NCBI GenBank assembly: GCA_963691815.1
Contig: OY829657.1
Span: forward strand, 29,733,003-29,797,002
Length of the DNA: 64,000 bases
From: Echiichthys vipera
Taxonomy: Eukaryota > Chordata > Actinopteri > Perciformes > Trachinidae
Reading direction: 5' to 3'
Part shown: in pieces, positions 31,690 through 41,589 of the stretch
How the letters are laid out: every line of letters begins with the position of its first letter
How positions within the stretch are numbered: position 1 is the stretch's first letter
Notes under the pieces: generated by a model
Seen by the model: only the letters and a program-made list of their open reading frames with translations
Told to the model about the DNA's origin: nothing
Databases searched by the model: none
Program-made: the position numbers and the translations under genes

Positions 31690-33085
31690 CTACCTCAGAA
31701 CATAGTCTTTGGTCCAAGCAGGGGAATTTCTATCCCTGTCAGGTCTACATTGTTCAGTAATCTCTAGGCGAGCATGGGCCGCCTGCTGGGGATTTCCCTC
31801 GTCTCTGTCCATGCTCACTGCAGTGTATAATGCTGGTAGTGCAGACAGATGCGACGCATTCCACGTCCTTCCATCATCAAGCAGATATGTGTTAGAGCCT
31901 TTCTGTCTCACCACAGTTCGTGGTTGTGTGAACTTTTGTTCTCCTTTCTTAACTTTCCAGGGTTTTCTGGCCTGAACCTGGTCACCTGGTTCAAAGTGCT
32001 GGTGTTTTGCACTACTCTTCACATTGGTGTATTGTTTCGATTTTTCCTGCTTGTCTTTCACTTTTTCTCTCACAGCCCCTTCATCCACTGGGGTAGGAAT
32101 GACATCCCGGATCTGGAGTTTTGTTCTCATTTGCCTTCCATGGAGGAGAGATGAAGGGCTGACTCCTGTCGTTGCATGAGGGGTTGCTCTGTAATCCATG
32201 AGAAAGGATTGTAAGAATGATTTCAAAGGTGAGCCTTGTATTGAAGCAGTCTGCAGACAGTCTTTCAGCACTCTGTTGAACCGTTCCACTTCTCCATTAG
32301 CACAGGGATAGTACACAGATGTTCTGGAGTGCACGGTTTCTCTTTGCTTTAGAAATTCCTTGAATTCAGCAGAGGTGAACTGTGTACCACTCACCACTCA
32401 CTAGCTCCCTTGGGTTCCCTTCTCGTGAAAATATGGCTGTCAGAAACTGGATCATTGTTGTTGCATCAATGTGTGTGGCAAAAGCAACTTCTGGCCATTT
32501 GCTGTAGTAATCCACTAGTGTGACAACAAACCTGCAGTGTCTCTGTGCTGTCTCAAAAGGACCAACTATGTCTATGCCAACCTTCCCCCAAGCAGCTACT
32601 GGTAATGGAATTGGGTGTAGTGGTGCATTGTGGGTCACAGCTGACTTATCATTTTGTCTACATGTAGCACACACCTTGATGAGAGCTTCCACCTGACTGT
32701 CCATCCCTGGCCACCAGTACAGTTCTCTCAGGCGTTGTTTGGTGCGAGCAATTCCCTGATGGGTCTCATGAGCAATGTCAATCAGGTGTCTCTGGAGGGA
32801 CTTTGGTACAACAAGGCGGTAAGTGCCTCTGACAACACATTCATCCACAATAGACAGTTTGTCACGCATCATGTAATAAGACTGTAAGTCAGGGTCAACA
32901 GCAGTCTTTTTCACTGGCCATGTTTTAGGAATTTGTGCGTGGAGCTTGGTAAGAACAGGGCAGGAGTGGCATTCAGCTTTAAAGTGTTCCATAGAAATTG
33001 CATTGGTGTCTGTCATTATTGCTGCAACTGACTCCACAGTTTCTGTGTAATCCATGACAGTTCCAGGGAGTGGTAGTCTGGACAA
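31690..33085 (-). pseudogene. Gypsy integrase relic
   Basis: The minus strand encodes the HHCC zinc domain (HETHQGIARTKQRLRELYWW, then CATCRQNDKS), the core with first Asp in GIDIVGPF, and after a frameshift GTQFTSAEF and TSVYYPCANGEVERFNRVLK with the catalytic Glu. The frame breaks at about 32385-32397, exactly where SDNGTQF is expected; the second Asp is replaced by a shifted VSGEWYTV. The C-terminal part ends HLSALPALYT. It is inactive. Confidence 0.9.
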
Positions 33086-34237
33086 GCAGTCAGCAACATT
33101 ATTTTGTGATCCAGACCTTTATTAGACATCATAATTGAACTCCATGAGACTGGCAGACCACCTGACAATGCGAAGACCAGCCCGGTTATTCCCTTTTTTG
33201 GTCAAGAGCGTGGTCAGTGCTTGATGATCCGTGCGTAGCAGGAATTTTCTTCCCCAGAGCCACACACACCACTTTTCAGCAGCCCATACACATGCCAGGG
33301 CCTCCTTTTCTACAATGGGGTACTTCCTTTCAGCATCCGATAGGCTACGAGAGGCAAAAGCAACTGTTTCCTATTCTCCTGCATCATTAACTTGTGTTAA
33401 AACGGCTCCAAGCCCATAATCAGAAGCGTCGGTAGAGACCACTGTAAGCTTATGGGGGTTAAACAGTTTCAGTGCTGGTCCATTGGCAATCATGCCCTTA
33501 ACTCTTTCGAAGCTCGCTTGTGCTCCATTGTCCCAGGTGAATGTACTGTTCTTTCGCAGCAGCTCGGCTCTCATAGGTTCAACAACGCTGGCATAGTTGG
33601 GCATAAACTTGCTATACCATGCACTTAAACCTAGGAACAAACGCAGGGAAGCTGCATCGACAGGTGCAGGGGCATCCAGGATTGCTTTGAATCATTATGC
33701 TCCAAACCATCAGGTGAGAGTCTATAGCCAAGGAATTCCAGTGTAGTCTGGCGGAAGAGGCATTTTTCTGTATTTAATTTCAGACCAGCATCCTGAACGC
33801 GGCGTAGGACAGCTTCCAGATTGACATCATGATCTGCTTGTGAGGAGCCATAGACAATGACGTCGTCCAAGTAGCACTGTACGCCCTGTAACCCCTTGAG
33901 AATGTTTGTCATCATCTTTTGGAATGCAGCAGGGGCGGAGCTTAGTCCATAGGGCACTCTGCGGTACTGATCGTGCGTAATAAAAGCTGTAAGCCCTCTA
34001 CTTTCCTTGTGCAATTCCAGTTGATGGTAGGCACTCTTCAGGTCCAAAGTGGAGTACATCCCAGATCCATGCAGCTCTGCCAGCAAGTCCTCAATCAGTG
34101 GCAGGGGGTGGCTGTCAGGCACCACTGCTTTGGTAGGTTCCCTCATATCCACACACATGCGGATCTTTCCATTTCTCCTACTGGTGACAACAATGGGGGA
34201 CAATGGAGCCAATTTCCTCCTCCACTCTGTGAAGTGA
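33086..34237 (-). pseudogene. Gypsy reverse transcriptase and RNase H relic
   Basis: RT motifs on the minus strand: SPIVVTSRRNGKIRMCVDMR, MYSTLDLKSAYHQLELHKES (motif A), VPYGLSSAPAAFQKMM, VQCYLDDVIVYG (YLDD), LEFLGYRLSPDG. RNase H follows with VVSTDASDYGLGAVLTQ, then a stop after NDAGE (about 33380), VAFASRSLSDAERKYP and EKEALACVWA. A frameshift lies near 33690 and more stops near 33120. The upstream finger region is replaced by the RTE insert. Confidence 0.9.
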
Positions 34238-35232
34238 GATTGGATGGCCCACAGAAGTGACCCCCTCAACCCATACTCCCGCAGCACAGCCCACAGTATC
34301 TCCTGAGGGACCCGGTCATATGCCTTCTCCAGATCTACAAAACACATGTAGACTGGATGAGCATACTCCCAGGCCCCCTCCAGGATCCTTGCAAGAATGA
34401 AGAGCTGGTCCGTTGTTCCACGTCCAGGACGGAATCCACATTGTTCCTCTTCAATCTGAGGTTCGACTATAGGACGAACCCTCCTTTCCAGCAACTTCTG
34501 TGGGCCATCCAATCTCTGTACACCTAAAGCGAGAGCTGTGTCCGATCCTCAGCAGTAAGTCAGATTCGTTCCCGGTGGGGGTTGGCCTCCGCCAGGGGTG
34601 CGCTTTGTCACCAATCCTGTTTGTGATTTTCATGGACAGGATATCGAGGCGTAGTTGTGGTGGGGAGGGGTTGCAGTTCGGTGGGCTGAGGATCTCGTCT
34701 CTGCTTTTTGATGTGGTTCTGATGGCATCGTCGGTCAGTGACCTTCAGCACTCACTGGATCGGTTCGCAGCCGAGTGTGAAACGGCTGGGATGAGGATCA
34801 GCACCTCTGAATCTGAGGCCATGGCTCTCAGCAGGAAACCGGTTGATTGCTTACTCCAGGTAGGGAATTAGTACTTACCCCAAGTGAAGGAGTTCAAGTA
34901 CCTCGGGATCATGTTCACGAGTGAGGGGACGATGGAGCGTGAGTTTGGCCGGAGAATCGGAGCAGCGGGGGCGGTGTTGCAGTCGCTCTACCGCACCGTT
35001 GTGACGAAAAGAGAGCTGAGCCAGAAGGCAAAGCTCTCGACCTACCAGTCAATCTTTGTTCCTACCCTCACCTATGGTCATGAAAGCTGGGTCATGACCG
35101 AAAGAACGAGGTCGCGGGTACATGCGGCCGAAATGGGTTTTCTCAGGAGGGTGGCTGGAGTCTCCCTTAGAGATAGGGTGATAAGTTCAGCCATCTATGA
35201 GGAACTCGGAGTAGAGCCACTGCTCCGGTTGT
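34238..35232 (+). mobile_element. RTE LINE piece with twin-priming inversion inside the Gypsy element
   Basis: The left part (34238-34497) is RTE in reverse (minus: LLERRVRPIVEPQIEEEQCG, TTDQLFILARILEGAWEYA, CFVDLEKAYDRVPQEILWAV). The right part (34498-35232) is forward and starts at the point where the reversed part begins in element terms (CTTCTGTGGGCCATCCAATC), continuing SFPVGVGLRQGCALSPILFV, then RISTSESEAMALSRKPVD and KEFKYLGIMFTSEGTMEREF. AACTT microhomology lies at the inner junction. This order is the signature of twin priming. The usual GATGA tail is missing. Codons around the FADD box are lost (LLFDVVLMA). Confidence 0.85.
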
Positions 35233-35246
35233 AGTCTGAGCAGAGC

Positions 35247-35249
35247 CAT
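35247..35249 (-). other. Remnant of the Gypsy gag start
   Basis: About 30 bp inside the primer site the minus strand has ATGGCTCTGCTCAGACTACA, a likely gag start codon (35249-35247), cut off after a few codons by the RTE piece. Confidence 0.35.
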
Positions 35250-35775
35250 CTTCGCTTGCTTTTGAAAAAATAAATGTTTTATCCTCGTCGCCACTTGTTA
35301 TGCCGGTGAACTACCGAACACAATAAACACAGACATGTACGGTGATCGCCATCTTTACTTCTCATTCACATCCACTGTTCACCTCTTCCTCTCCTTTTTC
35401 CCTTCACCGTCCCTCTAGCGCCTCTAACGGCCGGATGTTATAACTAGTGATCACATTCTGTTTGTTATGAACAACACCGGAGTTCAGGCGTAAACCAGGG
35501 AGCGGAGAGGGAGAAAGAGACAGATCTGTTTTTTAGTGGAGGTAAGGATATCATGAAGTCCGGTGTTATAGTATGAAACCAGCTAATCAGGGGTCGATAA
35601 GTCTTCAATGTCCATGAAATTGTCAATACTAGAGGAGAGAGAGTCCGTGTTTATGTCCTTGATATTGCGAAAGGAGATGAGGCGAGGGGACTTAGTGATG
35701 GAGAGAGTGAGGTCGACGTTGAATGAAGGTAAAACCGGAGAAACTTGGCACCACCTTACACGTGTACCTGCTGAA

Positions 35776-36659
35776 CCACTCTCCTCAAGAGAAGTAGAAA
35801 CTGATTTGGCAGAGTTGGCAGCAAAATATTTAGAACCCATTAGAACCACAGACAAAGTCCAACACTTTGAGAATTATGATAAATAGAGCAAACGATTATT
35901 ATAGGATAAAATTGGAGTTTGGTGCCTATATGTGAGAAAATGTGTTTGAAATATTATATGGTCATCTGACAAAAAAGGAATGACTAGATAAATCCTATAG
36001 AGGAGTGGAATACTTTAACTGCATGTAGAATGAAATAGGGGTCTCTATGATAATGAAAAAGCAGAACTCTGTGAACAGTGTGGGGGAAGGGAAACCAGAT
36101 ATACCTCTAATGGGTCAACTAACACCAGTGAGAAAAAATGGACAACAGCTAACATTGTGGCTCTCCAACAGCAGCTCACCAGTACTATCAGAAGAACTGA
36201 AAGATTCCAAGGAAAGTGGCTGATCAACCCCAGGAAAGACTGGAGGTGAGAAATGACGCATAACAATGCAAAAGCTAATTGTACATGTGTAATCCAACTC
36301 AGTAGTTTGATAAAGGCAGTTTGATAAAGGCAGTTCATCAGCGAAGCGACCAGCAGAAGGGAGCACAGAACTTTTGACTGAGATCCCAGTCTCTTCAGAA
36401 CAATAGCAGAAGCAACAGCATGGACACTTGAGGTGCTACAGTTGAGATGGACAAGGACAGGTATTGCTCATTTCTCATACAGACTACAGAAGAAGATGGG
36501 GGAGTCTGCCGGATGCTTTCATGACTCCTGAGGCCATAAAAGACACAGCGGAGAAGGGTCAGAGCATTAGAGAGGCACAATCATCAAAATTAGAAAATAA
36601 TGATGATACAAAGACACTGACCTCAAGGAGAGGGACAAAATCCTCCTGGATCTCTGCAT
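35776..36659. other. No gene recognised
   Basis: About 0.9 kb with short open frames (35608-35886, 36464-36697) but no motif I can name. Phrases such as DLAELAAKYLEPIRTTD give no family. It may be LTR-element or L2 5' sequence. Confidence 0.4.
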
Positions 36660-37329
36660 CGTCGCCACGACCCAGGCAAAGCTCGTCGCCCTTTTAAGGG
36701 CTTCCGGCGCTGGTGACCGGACCATGACGACCGCCGACAACACCACCCTGCATTACCACCTGATCTCCAGCACCAGCACTCATCGAGTCCCGCTGGCACC
36801 ACCAGGGAGCCAAGCCCAAGTCATCGGCACCCTCCACCTCCTGCATTCACCCCGCGGAGTGGCAGTGTTCCCCCAGGGAGGACGGAGCTGTGGCTCCAGG
36901 TCTGGTGAGCTCAACTCCACTCAAACCGATGGAACCCTGGTCAGTGGTGAACAGGGACACTGGGGCTCACCCATCTCTCCCTCCTCCGCCTCCAGATACA
37001 GATACCTTCCACTGGAAAACAGGTATGACTTCCTAAACCTGCAGGATTTCCCTCCGCTTGGTGTGCACTCCAGCTTGTCCAGCCAGCCAGTCGTGGCTCC
37101 CACCGGCCGAGGAGCCTGGGTCCGCTCGCCCAACCTGATCCCTCCCCTCCAACTTGTTTAGGAGCAGCCGCAGGCCGGTGCACCTCCAGGCAGCCTGCTG
37201 AACAGCCTCCTCCGCTAGCTGCACATGTGGCTTAAAGGATACTGCCTGGGGAAAAGTATTCCATTTGTGGACAACTATACGGCTTATCTTTAACAGACCC
37301 AGGCTTTTTAAACATGATGGCCCATAATA
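36660..37329 (+). pseudogene. L2 (Maui-like) 5' region / ORF1 relic
   Basis: The open frame 36724-37161 contains RYRYLPLENRYDFLNLQDFP and ends in a stop; the continuation reads MWLKGYCLGKSIPFVDNYTA and a DPGLFKH-like piece. Fish L2 ORF1 proteins end in an SGNH-hydrolase-like domain with VDN…LF…DGLHP, so this is probably its remains. It directly precedes the L2 ORF2 at 37330. Confidence 0.55.
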
Positions 37330-39823
37330 ATGCAACAAAAATTCAGAAAATAAAATGTAGACTTTTAAACATCAGATCTCTGCCATCTAAAGCTGTATTA
37401 GTAAATGATCTGATAACCGATAACCATATTGATTTACTCTGTCTGATTGATACCTGGCTGTGTCATGAAGAATACGTAGCCTAAATTAATGCACTCCTCA
37501 CAGTCATATTAATACTCATATTCCTCGAGGTAGTGGTCGAGGAGGAGCCGTTGCAGCTATTTATGACTCAGGCCTGTTAATCAACCCTAAACCTTAACTA
37601 AATTATAATTAATTTGATTGTCTTGTTCTTTGTCTTTCACATTCAACCTGGAAAACTGTGCAGCCAATTATACTTGTTATAGTGTACCATGCTCCTGGCC
37701 CATACTCTGAATTTGAATGTGAATTCTAAGAGTTTCTGTCAAATTTAGTCCTTAAATCTGAAAAAGTAATCATTGTAGGAGATTTTAATATTCACATGGA
37801 CCTTGATAATAATAGCCTTAGTATTGTGTATATAGTGTACATAAACCTACTCACTGTTTTAATCACACCCTCAACCTTGTTTTGGCTTATGGTGTTGAAA
37901 TCAATGACTTAATAGTCTTTCCACAGAATCCTATATTATCAGACCATTATTTAATAACTTTTGAATTCATATTACAGGACTACTCACCTCTGGGCAAAAG
38001 TTTATACACTAGATGTTTATCTGATAGTGCTGTAACTACATTTAAGGAGGGATTCCATCTGCATTAATTAATTTAATGCCTTATCCTAATATTCCAGATT
38101 CCTGCACTTAGTAAGTTCCTCTGAAATCGATCACCTTGTTGACAGTGTTGCAAGCTCACTACAAACAACACTCTACTCTGTTGCTTCTTTAAAAAAGAAG
38201 ATAATGAAACAAAGGAAGTTAGCTCCATGGTATAACTCACAAACCCGTGAATTAAAACAAGTATCGTGAAAATTGGAAAGTAAATGGCGTTCCACTAAAC
38301 TAGAGGAATCTCGCATAGTTTGGCAAGAAAGTCTAAAAAAAGTGAGGCCCTCCATAATGCCAGAGCAGCATACTACTCATCTTTAATAGAGGAGAATAAG
38401 AACAATCCTAGATTTCTTTTCAGCCCTGTAGCCAGGCTGACAGAGAGCCACAGTTCTATTGAGCCATGTATTCCTATAACTCTCAGTAGTAATGACTTCA
38501 TGACCTTCTTTAATGACAAAATTAGAACTATTAGAGACAATATCTACTCTCTTGGCACCAATTTTTCTTCAAACCCAGGAACCTTAGAACCAACTGTACG
38601 AGATATATTCTTGGACTGCTTTTCTACAGTTGACCTCAACAAATTAACCTCTACTATTTCAGCATCAAAGCCTTCTACTTGTCCCCTAGACTCTATTCAG
38701 ACTAGGTTACTTAAAGACATCTTACCTTTAGTTAGCCGTCCTATATTAGATATAATTAATATGTCTTTATCAGCAGGCTATGTACGACAGTCTTTTAAAG
38801 TAGCTGTAATTAAACCTCTTCTTAAAAAGCCCAGTCTTGATCCAGAAGCACTAGCTAACTATAGACCTATATCTAACCTTCCTTTTACTCCCTAAAATGC
38901 TTGAGAAATGAGTAGCCAATCAGCTGTGACTTCATAACAATGAGTTATTTGAGGACTTCCAGTCAGGATTAAGAGCGAATCATAGCACTGAGACAGCACT
39001 GGTAAAAATGACTAACGACCTAATAGCTTCAGACAAAGAACATGTCTCTGTACTTGTTTTACTAGATCTTAGTGCTGCCTTTGACACTACTGACCATTGC
39101 ATCCTGCTACAAAGACTGGAGCAGCTAATTGGCATTAAAGAAACTGCATTAAGCTGGTTTAAATCAAATTTATCAGATAGATCTGTCTGTACATGTTAAT
39201 GGCAAATCCTCCATTCATACTAAAGTCAGTCACGGAGTCCCACAGGGTTCTGTCATTGGACCGATTCTATCCACCTTATATATGCTTCCGTTAGCAAATA
39301 TTACAAGAAAGCACTCCATAAATTTTCATTGTTTTGCTGATGGTACACAATTATATTTGTTGCTCAAACCAGAAGAAACCAATCAGTTAGATAAACTTCA
39401 AATGTGCATTAAGGAAATAAAAAGCTGGATGACCTGCAATTTTCTGATGTTAAACTCAGATAAAACTGAATTTATTGTACTTGGCCCCGAGGGCCTCCGA
39501 AACTTAATAGCTAAAGATATTGCTACTCTGGATGATGTTGTGCTGTCCTCCAGCACCACAGTAAGGAATCTGGGTGTTATTTTTGATTAGGGTTATGTCC
39601 TTTGATTCTCACATAAAACTAACGACAAGGACTGCATATTTTCACCTGCATAACATTGCGAAAATTAGAAAGACTACTCCATGCATCTGTCACTTTTAGG
39701 CTGGACTACTGCAACTCCTGATTAGGAGGCATCTCCAATAAGTCTGTTGAGAGTCTCCAGTTGGTCTAAAATACTGCAGCTCGTTTACTAACTAAAACAA
39801 ATAGAAGAGAACATATTTCTCCT
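37330..39823 (+). pseudogene. L2 (Maui-like) LINE ORF2 relic, near complete to the thumb
   Basis: Motifs in order: KCRLLNIRSLPSKAVLVNDL-like start, HIDLLCLIDTWL (Glu of TETWL changed to Asp), VIIVGDFNIHMD, HTLNLVLAYGVEINDLIVFP, LSDHYLITFEFILQDYSPLG, NARAAYYSSLIEENKNNPRF, PLDSIQTRLLKDILPLVSRP, ALANYRPISNLPF, VLLDLSAAFDTTDHCILLQR, VPQGSVIGPILSTLYMLPLA, FADGTQLYLLLKPEE, NFLMLNSDKTEFIVLGPEG. The RT box is FADG instead of YADD, and stops or shifts occur at about 37480, 37580, 38080 and 38895. It continues after the RTE insertion at 47879. Confidence 0.9.
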
Positions 39824-39892
39824 CCTCCTCTCCGGGAACCAGAGCGGTTTCTGTGTCTCTGTGAACCTGAGCGCTGTGTTGTCTGTAGCCTA

Positions 39893-40609
39893 GTGCTCCT
39901 GGTAGGGTCTCCCATGGCAGAGTGGTCTCAGGCGAGGGCCGGACTAAGAGTGGTTCACAAAGACTCAATGGACAAACAAGGAAGAGGAAGAGAGACCCTG
40001 CCCGGAGGAAGCCCAGGGCCCCCGTCTGGAGCCAGGCCCAGACTTAGGGCTCGCCGGCGAGCGTCTGGTGGCCTGGTTTGCCACGGTCCCCAGCCAGGCA
40101 CAGGCCGAAAAAGTGACGTGGCACCTCCCTCCTCTCCATCCTGTGGGCCCACCACTCGCAGGAGGAACCACTTGGGTTGGTTGCGCTGCTGCACGGGTGA
40201 CAGTGAAGGTGAGGGGCCTCGATGGACCAGACGCGGGCAGCAGAAGCTGGCTCCGGGGACATGGAATGTCACCTCTCTGTCGGGGAAGGAGCCGGAGCTT
40301 GTGCGGGAGGTGGAGCACTACCAGTTAGAGCTGGTGGGGCTTACCTCCACACACAGTCTCGGTTCTGGAACCATACTCCTGGATAGGGTTTGGACCCTAT
40401 TCTTCTCTGAAGTTGCCCAGGGTGTGAGGAGCCGGGCAGGTGTGGGGATACTCACAAACCCCTGGGTGAGCGCCGCGATGTTGGAGTTCAATCCCGGTGG
40501 ACGAGAGGGTCTCCTCCTTACGTCTGCGGGTGGTAGGGGGGGGGACTCTGACTGTTGTTTGTGCATATGCAATGAACAGCAGTTAAGAGTATTCGGCCTT
40601 CTTGGAGAC
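39893..40609 (+). pseudogene. RTE ORF N-terminal part with endonuclease start
   Basis: The frame starts in an Arg/Pro-rich leader and reaches LAPGTWNVTSLSGKEPELVR (endonuclease Asn), then YQLELVGLTSTHSLGSGTIL (where LTETH-type Glu is expected, here Thr-Ser-Thr-His), VRSRAGVGILTNPWVSAAML and FNPGGREGLLLT. A frameshift in the G-run near 40540 leads to VVCAYAMNSS. The interruption follows at LLGD. Confidence 0.8.
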
Positions 40610-41440
40610 TGGGGCAGTTTCCCCTGCCACTGCTAAAACACCACACCAGCACAACACATCATCATTCAGTTCACATACCACTTGATGGCCAGGTTGCATA
40701 TTATTGTTAGTTTGGTGGGTGCACACACTGAACTACAGTTAACATCCCAGTAAGTTTCCTGTGCTATGTATTTTCATAGTTTTCCATAGACACACACACA
40801 CAAACACATGTATTGTTTTGAGTATTTTATTATTATTTAAGAATAAGTTATCCTGAGTTTAACTAATTGTTGTTTTCTCACCATAGTATTTCCTGGTGCT
40901 GGGCAGGGACAAAGGACCCGAGCCTTGCGTCAGGCTGGCTTTTATAGTGCCTGAACCAAACCAATTTGGGGTAGAAATTGGTTTGTACAGGCATCTCTGG
41001 ATTGAGGCCTTTTGTAATGTGGTGATGACTGCCTTTAAGGGTGGGTAGATGTAGTGTATGTATATATGACAGTGATTTGGGGTCTGGAAAATAACTGATA
41101 ACTAATTGATGACTTTATTGATTTCAATTAAAGATGGTATGGTCCATGGGGCTAGGCCTTTACATCGAGGCGTTTGACACTGCCTAGTCAGTCGGTGAAG
41201 GACTATGTAGCTGTGTGGACCCAAGTACTGTGAGTATCTTTTTTTGGCTTTCTGGTTGAAGCTCTGCTGTCAAGGGACAATGTAAAAGGACAACAAAACA
41301 TTTCAATTTTTTTCATCAAGTGGACTCTGTGTTGTGACCTTTTTTTGTCAACATTTTAAGGCTAAACCACCCCTTTTCCAGTCAGTCTTCCGGCAGACTA
41401 CCCTCACTCTAGGCCAGAGTGTGACAGAGAGAGAGAGAGA
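40610..41440. mobile_element. Unidentified 0.83-kb insert in the RTE
   Basis: The RTE reading VFGLLGD continues only after about 830 bp at PEWSPAWGSS, so foreign DNA sits between. GGAGAC before and GAGAC after may be the target duplication. The insert has no coding sequence; TGGTGCTGGGCAGGGACAAA then GGACCCGAGCC and a (GA)n at 41428-41441 are its features. A solo LTR is possible but unproven. Confidence 0.45.
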
Positions 41441-41453
41441 CCCTGAATGGAGT

Positions 41454-41589
41454 CCTGCATGGGGCTCCAGTAGGGGATTCAATAGTTCTGCTGGGAGACT
41501 TCAACGCCCACGTGGGCAATGATGGAGACACCTGGAGAGGCGTGATTGGGAGGAATGGCCTCCCTGATCTAAATGTGTGTGTAATCCAC
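41454..41589 (+). pseudogene. RTE endonuclease middle part
   Basis: LLGDFNAHVGNDGDTWRGVI + GRNGLPDLN carries the GDFNAHVG active-site motif. The second nested LINE begins right after. Confidence 0.8.

Larger units (their letters stand above)
31184..35476 (-). mobile_element. Ty3/Gypsy LTR retrotransposon with CCGGA duplication
   Basis: LTRs of about 180 bp (31184-31367, 35296-35476) run TGTTATGCCG…GAACACAACA on the plus strand, so the element reads right to left starting TGTTGTGTTC. The 5-bp duplication CCGGA flanks it (31179-31183, 35477-35481). A primer site AGTGGCGACGAGGAT (minus, 35295-35281) and polypurine tract TGAAAGGGGAAAA (31380-31368) are in place. Gag and protease are lost and an RTE piece fills that gap; RT, RNase H and integrase remain as relics. 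It sits in the L2 between WFTPEL and KAKGRQ codons. Confidence 0.9.
25590..35775 (-). mobile_element. L2-type LINE (second family) split by three later elements
   Basis: The pieces of one minus-strand LINE are 35482-35775 (endonuclease/linker, LTLSITKSPRLISFRNIKDI), 31110-31183 (KAKGRQLDRLHCKTGLTVHK), 30926-31108 (DCITKSKSNYYFSIICSNEG), 29261-30222 (RT) and 25590-25950 (C-terminus and 3' UTR ending TTTATAGGCGCC). In the RT piece I read LLDLSEAFDSISHPTLLNRL, FPQGSVLGPLLFIIYLLPLG, YADDIQLYLSSKP with YADD intact, and LTAIKSWFSSNFLKLNSD. Frameshifts and a stop near 29550 kill it. Gypsy, a Penelope-like element and Rex1 separate the pieces. Confidence 0.85.

Noticed and set aside
33631..34512. A single chimeric RT protein of 293 residues fusing LINE and Gypsy domains
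   Set aside because: The fused frame is accidental: the first part is an RTE piece inserted in reverse, the rest Gypsy RT; lesions on both sides show that neither is functional.
39955..40318. Several overlapping minus-strand ORFs rich in Pro and Arg
   Set aside because: They mirror the GC-rich leader of the RTE ORF; no independent support.
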